Shown here piece by piece: positions 20,269 through 29,745 of a DNA stretch of 64,000 nucleotides (positions within the stretch are counted from its first letter, which is position 1; the number at the start of each line of letters is the position of its first letter). Below the pieces are notes generated by a model. That model worked only from the letters and a program-made list of their open reading frames with translations. It did no database searches and was not told where the DNA came from. The translations under genes and the position numbers were made by a program. This DNA comes from CAIWHR01 sp963809965 (lineage in GTDB: Bacteria; Pseudomonadota; Gammaproteobacteria; Burkholderiales; Casimicrobiaceae), in the NCBI GenBank assembly GCA_963809965.1, contig CAWELU010000036.1, positions 62,001 through 126,000 of the forward strand. The letters are read 5' to 3'.

Positions 20269-23200
20269 ATGAGCCAACCGACCGAATTCGACGTCTTCGA
20301 CTGCAGCCTCGACGGCATCAACCTGATCGAGGCGTCGGCCGGCACCGGCAAGACGTGGAACATCTGCGGGCTGTACCTGCGCCTGCTGCTGGAACGCGGA
20401 CCTCGAGGTCCAGCAGATCCTGGTCGTGACGTTCACCAACGCGGCCACGGCCGAGCTGCGCGAGCGCGTCCGTTCGCGCATCGTCGAAACGCTCGCCTGC
20501 CTGCGCGACGGTGACGGGGCGGAGCCGCCCGGCGACCCGTTCGTCCCGCACCTCGTGCAGGCGGTCGAGCAACGCACGGGCTCGCCCGCCCAGCAGCTCG
20601 CCCTGACGCTCGACAAGGCGCTGCAGTACTTCGACGAAGCCGCGATCTTCACCATCCACGGCTTCTGCCAGCGCGCGCTCGCCGACGCGTCGTTTTCGCG
20701 CCGGCCTGCCCTTCTCGCTCGAACTCGTCACCGACGACAGCGAGATGGCGATGGAGGCCGTCCACGATTTCTGGCGCCGGCGTGTCGCCGACGAGGAGCT
20801 GCCCGCCGGCGCTCGCTGCCTATCTGCGGCAAAGGAAGGATACGCCCGAGAAGTACGCGAAGCTGCTGGCGCGCAGCCTCGCCAAGCCGCTGGCGAAATG
20901 TCGGTGGCCGGCGCGCATCGATACGCCGGCCACGACGATCGACATGAATGCGGTGACAGCTGCATACGAAACGGCAAGACGGATCTGGGCGGCCGAACGC
21001 GAGACGATCGTCGCCACGGTTACCGCGGCAATGCCGGCACTCTGGGCCAACGTTTACACGACGGGGAGCATCGCCCAGGCCGCTGAGCGAATGGGACGCC
21101 TGGTTCAGGGAAGACCTCCCGCTTGCCCCGCTTCCCGACAAGAACAAACTGAGTCTGCTGTCGAGCACCGTGACTGGCGGCGCGTACCAAGAAGACGCTT
21201 GTCACGCCCACCCACCCCTTCTTCGACGCCGCCGACGCTCTCCTCGCCGCCCGCAGACGCTCACCGAAGGAGTGCTCGAACTCGGCACGCCTGCGCCTGA
21301 TCCGCGACCTGATCGACATCGTCGGCCCGGACCTGCGCCAGCGCAAGCGCGAGCGGCGCGTGATCTCCTTCGACGACATGCTCTACAACCTCTACGCCGC
21401 GCTCGACAGGCGGCGCGCATCCCGACGCTGGCGCCATCTCTGCGCGAGAAGTTCCCGGTAGCGCTGATCGACGAATTCCAGGACACCGATCCGCTGCAGT
21501 TCGCGATCTTCGAGCGCCATCTACGGCAAGGAACGCGCGCCGGCATTCTTCGTCGGCGATCCCAAGCAGGCGATCTACAGCTTCCGCAACGCGGACCTGC
21601 ACGCGTACCTGCGCGCGCGCAAGAGCACGTCCGCCGTGTACACGCTCGCCGCACAATCAGCGCTCGACCAAGGGATTGATCGAGGCGCTGAACGGTCTCT
21701 TCTCGACCAAGACGGACGCCTTCATGCTGCCGGGCCTCGACTATCACGAGTCAGGCCGGGCGACAGGGAGCGCAAGCCGTTCGCCGACACGTCGCTGAAC
21801 CGTGCCGATCTGCAGGTGTGGACGCTGCCGCCAACGCCGGATGGCGCGCCCATCTCCAAGACCGACGCCAGGAAGTCCGCGGCGCTGGCGACCGCCGCCG
21901 AAATCGCGCGTCTCATCACCGAAGGCGAAAAGCGGCCGCATCACCATCGGCAGCCACGCGCTGCTCCCCGGCGACATCGCGGTGCTGGTCCGCACCCACG
22001 CGCAGGGCAGCGAGCTGAAGCGCGAGCTCGCCAGGCTCGACGTCGGCAGCGTCGAGCTGTCGCAGGCGAGCGTCTTCCAGTCGCCCGACGCCGAGGAGGT
22101 CGAGCGCGTGCTGATCGCGATCAACCAGCCGTCGCGCGATGCGCTGCTGCGCGGCGCGCTGGCCACCGAAATGATGGGCTGCGACGCGGCCAGGATCGCG
22201 CAGATCTCGGGCAACGAAGGCGAGCTCATGGGCTACCTGGAGCGCTTCGCCGATTACCGCGGACCTCTGGCTGCGCCAGGGCGTGGGCGTCATGTACCGT
22301 CAGTTGCTGTCCCGAGAAGGGGTCAGCGCCCGCATGCTTCGCCGCGTCGACGGCGAGCGCCGACTCACCAACCTGCTGCACCTGGGCGAGCAGATCCACC
22401 AGGCGGCCGCGACGCACGAATCGCCGGATGCGCTGCTGCGCTGGCTGGCGACGAAGCGTCGCGACGGCGCCGCCGACGAAGTCGCGCAGCTGCGCCTCGA
22501 ATCGGACCGCAATCTCGTCCAGATCATCACCATCCACAAGGCGAAGGGCCTCGAGTTCCCGATCGTGTTCTGCCCGTTCCTGTGGGACGGCAATACCAGG
22601 TTCGGCGGCCCGAAGCCGGAAGGCCGCGAATACCACGACGACGACGGCGCCGCGGTCATCGACTTCCGTCACGGCGACGAGATCGGCGACGAGGAGGACA
22701 AGATCAAGGATGCGATGAAGCTCGAGGAATCGGCCGAGTCGTTGCGCCTCATCTACGTGGCGCTGACGCGCGCGGTTTATCGGTGTTACGTGATTGCCGG
22801 CACGTACACGACGAATAGCTTCGGCAAGCCCAGCACGGCGGAGAGCACGAGGAGCCTCCTCAACTGGCTCGTCGCCGGCGGCACCGAAACGCCGCATGAG
22901 CTGGTTCGCCGGGAAGCGCTCGCCGGCCGACATCGCCGCCGCATGGCAAGCCTTGGCCGAGCGCCTCGCGCCCCACCTCGCCCTCGACCCGCTGCCTGTC
23001 GAGCGTGGCACGCCGGTCGCCCTCGACGCCCATTCCGCCCGAATCGCTCGTCGCCCTGCCCCCGCCGAAGACGATCGCGCCCGCGTGGCGATTCAGCAGT
23101 TTCAGCGGCCTCGCCAGCGACGCGAAGAGTGAGGCCGCCGCGAACGACCACGACGCGCGCATCGCGGAAGTCGCGAAGAGAGTCGGCGCGCCGCCGCCCG

Positions 23201-23976
23201 ATATCGCGCCGGACGACATCCTGCGCTTTCCGCGCGGCACCGAGCGCCGGCGAATGCCTGCACGCGATCTTCGAGCGCATCGACTTCACCGACCCGGCCG
23301 GCTGGAACGACGCCATCGCCCGCGGCCTCTCCGCGCATCCGCAATTCGCTTCCGGGCGTGCGCGCGGCCGAGCAATCGTCACTGCTCACGAGCATGGCCG
23401 CGCGGATGCTGTCGAACGTGATGCGCACGACATTGCCGGATGGCATCGTCCTCGAGTCCATTCCCACCACCCGGCGTCTCACCGAGCTCGAATTCAGCCT
23501 GCCTTCGCCGCGCGTGTCGGCGCAGGCGCTCAACGCCGCGCTCAGGAGCCTTGGCTACGACGTGCCGCGCCTCACGTTCCGCGACCTCGAAGGGTATCTC
23601 AAGGGCTTCATCGACCTCGTCTTCGAGCACGGCGGCCGCTACTACGTGCTCGACTGGAAATCGAACCACCTGGGCTATGCCCCGTCCGACTACGGCCCCG
23701 CCGCGCTGCAGACGGCGATGACCGAGCACAGCTACCACCTGCAATACCTGCTCTACGCGCTAGCCGTCGATCGCTACCTCAGGCACCGCGTGCCGGGCTA
23801 CCGCCACGACACGCATTTCGGCGGCGTGTTCTACCTCTTCGTGCGCGGCGTGCGGCCGGACTGGGTCAATGCCGACGGCACGCCCGGCGGGCGTCTTCCA
23901 CCATCGGCCGTCGGCGGCGACGCTCGCGCGCCTCGACGCGCTCTTCGCCAACCAGCCCGCGAAAGTGTTGGCATGA
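20269..23976 (+). pseudogene. recB: Exodeoxyribonuclease V beta subunit RecB, broken by about 18 +1 shifts
   Basis: Corrected length is about 1230 residues, near E. coli RecB (1180). All UvrD-type helicase motifs are readable: Walker A EASAGTGKTW, TFTNAATAELRERV, LIDEFQDTDPLQ, GDPKQAIYSFR, AVLVRTH, IHKAKGLEFPIVF and IYVALTRAV. The C-terminal nuclease motif DWKSNHLG is also present (E. coli has DYKSNWLG). RecB is the 3'-5' helicase and nuclease of the double-strand-break repair complex. Extra bases fall near 20398, 20699, 20808, 21088, 21191, 21408, 21424, 21517, 21654, 21752 (two), 21936, 22260, 22922, 23031, 23242, 23357 and 23892. Catalytic residues are intact, which argues against long-term decay. 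It starts five bases after the recC stop. Confidence 0.87.
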
Positions 23977-24013
23977 ACGGCGCGTTCATCGATACGCATG
24001 CCAAGGCGTTGCC

Positions 24014-25878
24014 GTGATCGACACCGTCCGCCAGATACCCGAGCAGGCGCTCGCCGACGGCTTCGCCCATCACGTCGTGCACTGGGCCCGCGAGAGCAAC
24101 GCACCCGGCTACACGCTCGACGCGCTGCGGGCGGCGGCGCGCACGACGAGCCTCGCTACCGCGTCGGGTCACGTGTGCACCTATCTCGCCGACATCGTCG
24201 CGGCCGGCGCGGACCTCGACGAACCCGCATTGCGCAAAGCGCTGCTCGAATCCGGTATGGTCGGCACGCCGGAGACGCCCGATACGCGCCCGCTGATCCT
24301 CGACGACGACGGCCGCCTCTACCTGCACCGCTACTTCGATTACGAACGCCGCCTGGCGCAGCGCCTTATGCAGCCTCCGCCCGGCCCGACAGGCGCCATC
24401 GGCCGAGGACGCGAAGGCGCTCCTCGACCGACTGTTCGCCGCCAACGCCAGGCGGCTCGGCGATCGCCCCGACTGGCAGAAGATCGCGACGGCGCTAGCG
24501 CTCGAACGCCACTTGACGATCATCAGCGGCGGCCCCGGCACCGGCAAGACGACCACCGTCGTCAACGTGCTCGCCTGCGTCCTCGCCGGCAATCCGGACT
24601 GCCGGATCCGCCTGGCCGCCCCCACCGGGAAGGCCGCCGCGCGGATGCTGGAAGCGATCCGCAACGCCGCCGTTCACCTGCCCACCGACCTGCGCGAGCG
24701 TTTGCCCGCCGAGTCGTTCACGGTTCATCGCCTGCTGGGCGTGCTGCCCGGCTCCGGCGATTTCCGCCACCACGCCGGCAACCCGCTGCCGATCGATCTC
24801 CTCGTCGTCGACGAGGCGTCGATGCTGGACCTGGCGCTCGCGACCAAGCTCGTCGAGGCCGTGCCGCCCGCGGCGCACATCATCCTGCTGGGCGACAAGG
24901 ACCAGCTCGCCGCCGTCGAATCCGGCGCCGTGTTCTCGGAGCTCTCCGCCGATCCGACGTTGAGCAAAGCGTGCGTCGAAGCGGCTGTCCGCCGTCACCG
25001 GCATCCCCGCCGCGCGCATCGAGTGCGCCGCGCCGGTCAAGCCGACTCACCTCAACGACAGCGTCGTCTGGCTCGACCGAGAACTTCCGCTTCGCGAAGG
25101 ATTCCGGCATCGGCCGCCTCGCCGCGCACGTCAACGCCGGCGAAGCCCAGGCCGCGATCGATTTCCTGCGCTCGGGCGGCGATCCGGCGCTCGAATGGAT
25201 CGAGGACGCGCATCCGGCCCCGCAGGCCGCGTCGCTCCGGCGGATCATCGACGGTATGACGAACTACATCGATGTCGCGCGCGCCGACCTCGACGACAAG
25301 GCGGCGCTGTTCGACGCGTTGGGGCGTTTCCGCGTGCTGTGCGCCGAGCGCGAGGGCCCGCGCGGCGTGGTCGAGATCAACAAGGTCGTCGGACAGCATT
25401 TCCGGAAGGCGCTCGACCATCCACTCGATCCCGGCAGCCGCTCCGAATGGTATCCGGGCCGCCCGGTGATGGTGCTCTCGAACGACTACGTGCTGAAACT
25501 CTTCAACGGCGATGTCGGCATCGTCCTGCCCGACGCGTCGGACACGCCGATGGTGCTATTTTCCGGACAGCGACGGCGGCTTCAGGGCCGTGGCACCACT
25601 ACGGCTACCAGTAGCACGAAACGGCGTTCGCCACGACGGTGCACAAGGCGCAGGGCTCGGAGTTCGACCGTGTGCTGCTGATGCTGCCTGCCAAGCCAAG
25701 TCGCGTCGTGACGCGGGAATTGCTCTACACGGCGGTCACGCGCTCGCGCTCGGGAGTCGCGATCGTGGGCGGGCCTGACGTCGTGGAACAGGCGATTGTT
25801 TCGCCTACGCGGAGGTATTCGGGGTTGGTCGCGCGGTTGGCGGAGGCTTCGCATGGCGTCGGAATCCGCCACCTTTGA
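24014..25878 (+). pseudogene. recD: Exodeoxyribonuclease V alpha subunit RecD, broken by about five +1 shifts
   Basis: Corrected length is about 620 residues (E. coli RecD 608). Walker A is SGGPGTGKTTTV, Walker B VVDEASMLDL, then LLGDKDQLAAVESG, WLTENFRFAKDSGIG, VHKAQGSEFD and LYTAVTRSRSGV. RecD is the 5'-3' helicase of RecBCD. The start could be the GTG at 24014 or the ATG at 23973 that overlaps the recB stop; the latter needs a further frame change. Extra bases are near 24395, 24982, 25075, 25564 and 25614. The last is clear: after RLPV one extra G precedes HETAFATTVHKAQG. The gene ends 29 bp from the convergent luxR-type gene that opens the low-GC island. Confidence 0.85.
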
Positions 25879-25907
25879 CCGGTAGATTGCGACCCCCACA
25901 CCAGGCT

Positions 25908-26702
25908 TCAGAGGTTGATCAGTCCGTCCTTGATTGCCCGAGCGACAGCCTCCTGGCGATTGGCCGCCGCCAGCTTTGATCGAATCGAGTCGAAATGGTA
26001 TTGCACTGTTCGTGTGCAGATGCCGAGCTTGAATGCGATATCCTCGCTTGTCATTCCGCGCGCGGCAAGGCCCAGACACTGACGTTCGCGACCGCTCAAT
26101 GGCATTCCTGTAACGCGTGAGGGAACTCCTCGTCTTACGACGGATTTCATGAAAAGTTCGTGGAAGTAATGCGCAAGCACTACGACGTCGCCCAATATGC
26201 GTGAAATGTGGTGCCTTCTTGCGCCATCGATGAACGGGATCGCTGAATTGAGCGCAAGAATCACGCGTGTGCCACTCTCGTCACGGAGAGGCATGCACAC
26301 TCCGCTCGCTATTCCATATCGGAGGGCGTCATCTAAGAAATCGTCGGACTTCTTGCTCATCCCCCGTACCGTTGCCTGATCCCACACCAAAGGCAAGGTA
26401 CTGTCCCATAGCAAGAGTACTCGCGGGTCTGCCTCAATATAGGCTCGTTGGTCGTATTGCAAGACCCACTCTAATGGAGCGGTAGTAAATACGTACATCC
26501 TGCTTTCATGATCGGGCCGAAGGCTGGTGCTGACCCCGTACATGAAGGTGTCAAAGCCCAGGTCGTCGGTTATCGACTGAATGGCCTTTACTAGGTCTAA
26601 GCCGTTGTCCGTGGCATCAAACAAGGGGACCATTACGGGCGGGACGATGTTACGTTGATTGGATAAGGGGGTTCCAGGACGCAATGATTGCAGCATGATC
26701 AC
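25908..26702 (-). CDS. LuxR-family receptor with autoinducer-binding domain (no luxI in view)
   Basis: A 264-residue protein. The autoinducer-binding domain (about 30-185) keeps all six residues that mark acyl-homoserine-lactone receptors, by family spacing W79, Y83, D92, P93, W107 and G134. The C-terminal LuxR/GerE helix-turn-helix (about 200-262) keeps E206, L210 and G216 (LSGRERQCLGLAARG). Such proteins bind a diffusible acyl signal and then DNA. No luxI synthase occurs in the window, so locally it is a solo. Before the IS insertion it was divergent from the FabH-like gene with about 214 bp between the starts, suggesting direct control of that gene. Codon usage is less GC-rich than upstream. 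Confidence 0.9.
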   Translation of the reverse strand: MIMLQSLRPGTPLSNQRNIVPPVMVPLFDATDNGLDLVKAIQSITDDLGFDTFMYGVSTSLRPDHESRMYVFTTAPLEWVLQYDQRAYIEADPRVLLLWDSTLPLVWDQATVRGMSKKSDDFLDDALRYGIASGVCMPLRDESGTRVILALNSAIPFIDGARRHHISRILGDVVVLAHYFHELFMKSVVRRGVPSRVTGMPLSGRERQCLGLAARGMTSEDIAFKLGICTRTVQYHFDSIRSKLAAANRQEAVARAIKDGLINL

Positions 26703-26715
26703 CCTTTCGTTCGCT

Positions 26716-26733
26716 CTGGGGCGTAGTCGCCAG
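26716..26733. promoter_or_regulatory. 18-bp imperfect palindrome before the luxR-type start
   Basis: CTGGGG and CGCCAG (five of six paired) flank six bases, 14 bp upstream of the luxR-type ATG. CTGGCGAC, the inverted form of one arm, recurs at 26842-26849. The centre-to-arm spacing does not match the usual lux box (CT-N12-AG), so LuxR binding is only a possibility. Confidence 0.25.
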
Positions 26734-26894
26734 CGTCAAGTCACGGGCAGCAGTTATCCTAATCCCTATCCAAGATGTCTGGAATCGCGTCCAAATGCGT
26801 CTGGGGATGCTCAATCGTGCTTGAGCTGCGCCGACTGCTCGCTGGCGACGCCTGGGTCAGCCATTTGAGAAATCCGTATTCAATGCAAATTACC

Positions 26895-26903
26895 CTATTT
26901 TCT
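26895..26903. repeat. Left 9-bp target-site duplication of the IS element
   Basis: CTATTTTCT here is repeated exactly at 28230-28238 on the other side of the IS, the signature of staggered target cleavage. Exact identity shows the insertion is recent. Confidence 0.93.
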
Positions 26904-28229
26904 CAGTAGTGTCCCAACGTTCGGGCTTTGGATCTTTCGTAAGTTGCTGATCAAAAACATGTAAGCGATGAAATTTCTTGGTCTCGATTTGAACTGCGAG
27001 CGCGGGTTCTGCGACCCTGCGAGGCACGACTTCGCGGGGAGGCTCGATGAATCAAGGCCAGCTGGTATTCGCGCAACTGATGCAGCATCTTCCGTTGACC
27101 ACGTTTCGTCGCTGCGTGAGCCGGTATCAAGGCGAGCGCAAGATCAAGTCGTTCTCGTGCTTGGATCAGTTCCTGTGCATGGCGTTTGCGCAGCTGACCT
27201 ATCGCGAGAGCCTGCGCGACATCGAAGCGTGTCTGCGCGCGCAGCGCTCCAAGCTTTATCACCTGGGGATTCGGTCGGCGGTAGCGCGCAACACCCTCGC
27301 CAACGCCAATGCCGTGCGCGACTGGCGCATCTATGCCGACTTCGCACAAAGCTTGATCGGGATCGCGCGACGGCTGTATGTCGACGAGCCCTTTGGGGTC
27401 GATTTGAAGGAGTCGGTCTACGCGCTGGACACGACCACCATCGATCTGTGCCTGTCGGTGTTTCCGTGGGCGCCCTTTCGCTCGACCAAGGCGGCGGTCA
27501 AACTGCACACGCTGCTCGATCTGCGCGGCAACATCCCGACCTTCATCCATATCAGCGACGGCAAGATGCACGAGGTCAACATCCTCGATCAGTTGTTGCC
27601 CGAGCCCGGCGCCTTCTACATCATGGATCGGGGCTTTCTCGACTTCGAGCGGCTGTACCGCTTCCACGAAGCCGGCAGCTTCTTCGTCACCCGCGGCAAG
27701 TCGAATCTCAAGGCTCAACGTCGTTACTCGCATCCCGTCGACCGCGCCACGGGTCTGATCTGCGATCAGACGGTCGTTCTCACCGGCTTCTACTCACACA
27801 AAGGCTTCGAAGCGCCACTGCGCCGCATTCGCTTCAAGGATCCCGAGACCGCCAAGACGCTGATCTTTCTCACCAACAACTTCGCCTTGCCAGCGCTCAC
27901 CATTACCGATCTTTACCGCTGCCGCTGGCAGGTCGAGCTGTTCTTCAAGTGGATCAAGCAGCATCTTCGGATCAAAGCCTTCTTCGGCACGTCGGAGAAC
28001 GCGGTCAAATCGCAGATCTGGATCGCGGTGTCGGTCTACGTCCTCGTCGCCATCGTCAAGAAGCGGCTCAAGCTCTCCGCCACCCTCTATGAAATCCTAC
28101 AGATCTTGAGTCTGACCATGTTCGAACGAATGCCAGTGGATCAACTACTTGCACAAGCCGTCACCAACGACATCGAGCGCATTTCCGATAAACAGCTGAT
28201 CCTCTTCGATTAACGTTGGGACACTACTG
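26904..28229 (+). mobile_element. IS4-family insertion sequence, complete, 1326 bp
   Basis: The element is bounded by perfect 18-bp terminal inverted repeats, CAGTAGTGTCCCAACGTT at 26904-26921 and its complement at 28212-28229, and by a 9-bp direct target duplication. It carries one transposase gene whose stop codon lies inside the right repeat. Ends, transposase and duplication all look undamaged. It is inserted between the divergent luxR-type and FabH-like genes, with the nearest end 22 bp upstream of the latter's ATG. Confidence 0.95.
27047..28213 (+). CDS. IS4-family DDE transposase
   Basis: A 388-residue transposase with an N-terminal DNA-binding region (QHLPLTTFRRCVSRYQG) of the kind found in many IS4-group enzymes. 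The catalytic triad lies in YALDTTTID (first Asp), FYIMDRGFLD (second Asp) and the IS4 signature Y-x2-R-x3-E-x6-K in YRCRWQVELFFKWIK (Glu). These residues cut and join the IS ends. Length is normal and no frame disruption is seen. Two upstream in-frame-looking starts exist in other frames, but the ATG at 27047 follows a GGGGAGG stretch at a good distance. Confidence 0.94.
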   Translation: MNQGQLVFAQLMQHLPLTTFRRCVSRYQGERKIKSFSCLDQFLCMAFAQLTYRESLRDIEACLRAQRSKLYHLGIRSAVARNTLANANAVRDWRIYADFAQSLIGIARRLYVDEPFGVDLKESVYALDTTTIDLCLSVFPWAPFRSTKAAVKLHTLLDLRGNIPTFIHISDGKMHEVNILDQLLPEPGAFYIMDRGFLDFERLYRFHEAGSFFVTRGKSNLKAQRRYSHPVDRATGLICDQTVVLTGFYSHKGFEAPLRRIRFKDPETAKTLIFLTNNFALPALTITDLYRCRWQVELFFKWIKQHLRIKAFFGTSENAVKSQIWIAVSVYVLVAIVKKRLKLSATLYEILQILSLTMFERMPVDQLLAQAVTNDIERISDKQLILFD

Positions 28230-28238
28230 CTATTTTCT
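28230..28238. repeat. Right 9-bp target-site duplication of the IS element
   Basis: Exact copy of the CTATTTTCT at 26895-26903. After removing the IS and one copy, the luxR-type and FabH-like genes are separated by about 214 bp of shared upstream sequence. Confidence 0.93.
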
Positions 28239-28251
28239 GTATTCTTAGGGT

Positions 28252-29358
28252 ATGCCAACTGAATATTCACCGTATGCCCAAATAACGGGCTGGGGAAAAT
28301 GCATTCCGCCAGCCATGCTCAGCAATCACGACCTCGCAAATTTCCTCGCGACAAGTGATGAGTGGATCGTCAAGCGAACCGGGATTCGCCAGCGCCCGAT
28401 ATCACATGTCGCGGTATCCGAACTTGCACATGTCGCTTCAGCACGCGCACTTGCATGCGCCCGACTGGCACACGAGGACGTAGAGCTTGTGATACTCGGC
28501 TCGTGCACCGGTGACGATCAGATGCCCAATACGGCGTCGCGCATCCAGCGATCCCTAGGCGCGATGCACGCCGCCGCAATGGACGTGAACACAGCGTGCA
28601 CGAGCTTCATGCATGCGTTATCCGTTGGGTCCTCGCTAATACGTACGGGTGCCGTGAGGAATGCTGTCGTCGTCGGCGCGGACACGCTCTCCCGGGTTAT
28701 GGACTGGACGAATCGTGGCCCTGCGGTGCTTTTTGGTGACGGTGCCGGGGCGGTCGTCTTGCAGAGAGTTGCAGATCCGTCTGGCGTCGTTGGCGAGGTC
28801 TTGGGTTGCGATACCACGGATCGCGACATGCTCCGAATTAACGGCGCTGGCAGCTTCTCAAGAGAGACAGTTCTGGCGCCCGGAACAATCTCTTGGGTAT
28901 TCAATGGTCCGGAGATTTTTCGCCAAGCTGTAACTAGGATGGTCGCAGCGTCAAGAGGCGTCATTCACAAATGCGGCCTTACCATAGACGATATTGACCT
29001 CGTGATACCGCACCAAGCCAACCTTCGAATCGTCGAGTCGGTCGCTAGACGTCTTAACGTTCCTGGTGCTCGCGTGTACACAAACGTTGAACGGTGTGGA
29101 AATCTTTCTTCTGCGTCCATTCCGGTCGCACTGGTCGATGCCCTTGCGGAAGGTCGGATCGCCGCAGGAAGCCTCCTCTTGATACCTGCATTTGGAGGTG
29201 GTCTGACCTGGTCCGCGCACGTCCTGAGGTGGGGATCGCGCACTACGCCTCTCGGAAATTGCGATCTTGAGCTTCCAAGGACCGCCATGACCGGGTTGAA
29301 TCTTGTGCATCAGCTTCAGAATCGCCAAGCTCAGCACCCTACGCGAGGCGACCGGTAA
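28252..29358 (+). CDS. FabH-like 3-oxoacyl-ACP synthase III in the signalling island
   Basis: A 368-residue KAS III. Catalytic residues are Cys116 (DVNTACTSF), His254 (IPHQANLRI) and Asn284 (RCGNLSSASIP), with the E. coli FabH spacing of 30 between His and Asn. The CoA-binding DEWIVKRTGI and the glycine loop FGDGAGAVVL are present. About 35 residues extend past the usual C-terminal AFGGGLTW. KAS III enzymes condense an acyl-CoA starter with malonyl-ACP or join two acyl units. Beside rpfF and divergent from a LuxR-type gene it may supply a dedicated acyl chain or make a signal itself. PpyS and DarB are known ketosynthases paired with LuxR solos. The IS lies 22 bp upstream, so its native promoter is cut off. 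A housekeeping role is possible but unlikely here. Confidence 0.88.
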   Translation: MPTEYSPYAQITGWGKCIPPAMLSNHDLANFLATSDEWIVKRTGIRQRPISHVAVSELAHVASARALACARLAHEDVELVILGSCTGDDQMPNTASRIQRSLGAMHAAAMDVNTACTSFMHALSVGSSLIRTGAVRNAVVVGADTLSRVMDWTNRGPAVLFGDGAGAVVLQRVADPSGVVGEVLGCDTTDRDMLRINGAGSFSRETVLAPGTISWVFNGPEIFRQAVTRMVAASRGVIHKCGLTIDDIDLVIPHQANLRIVESVARRLNVPGARVYTNVERCGNLSSASIPVALVDALAEGRIAAGSLLLIPAFGGGLTWSAHVLRWGSRTTPLGNCDLELPRTAMTGLNLVHQLQNRQAQHPTRGDR

Positions 29359-29745
29359 GACCGTAGTCCGCGCGCCTAAAATCAGCCACTTAGAGGCCGT
29401 GGCGTTTGCGCAAGCGATCCCCCTCGACCTCGATCCCGCAATTCTCAGCTTAATACGCCCGCTTGGCATCGAACCATCGCGAAAACGCATTCTTGCCGCA
29501 TCCAGCAATTTTGCGCTCGATTATTCCGAAGTTATGTTCCCGCGAGGGGCGAAAGAATGTCGTCAAATTGTAGCGTACAAGTTGTCGCCCAAACAGCAAA
29601 GTCGAACACATTCGCAATCCGACCACGGGCTACGTCATGTTGTTACCAGTAGCATTTCGTCAGATTGTTCGCCACAATGTGGCCTAGCAGGTGTGCTTTA
29701 GGTCAACGACCGTCCGAGTTTCGTAACAATCCAAAAGGGGGTGCC
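29359..29745. other. 387-bp gap between the FabH-like gene and rpfF
   Basis: No protein-coding frame here has recognisable family features. A 132-codon frame from 29303 overlaps the end of the upstream gene, and I do not accept it as a gene. A perfect palindrome lies at 29671-29683. The length suggests rpfF has its own promoter. It could also hold a decayed gene. Confidence 0.4.
29671..29683. promoter_or_regulatory. 13-bp perfect palindrome upstream of rpfF
   Basis: GCCACA-A-TGTGGC is centred 69 bp before the rpfF ATG. Position and symmetry suit a dimeric regulator of rpfF, but no protein can be assigned. Confidence 0.35.

Noticed and set aside
16846..25878. Programmed +1 ribosomal frameshifting in recBCD
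   Set aside because: More than thirty sites without a common slippery motif or stop codon cannot be explained by known bacterial recoding.
26716..26733. A lux box for the LuxR-type protein
   Set aside because: The palindrome has CT-N14-AG spacing rather than CT-N12-AG and one arm mismatch; kept only as a weak palindrome.
29303..29701. A 132-codon plus-strand frame between the FabH-like gene and rpfF
   Set aside because: It overlaps the end of the upstream gene, has no ribosome site and no recognisable family pattern; the reverse strand reads as plausibly, so no gene is called.
29665..29745. Upstream extension of rpfF to an ATG at 29665
   Set aside because: The added residues have no RpfF similarity, while the ATG at 29746 has AAGGGGG at normal spacing.
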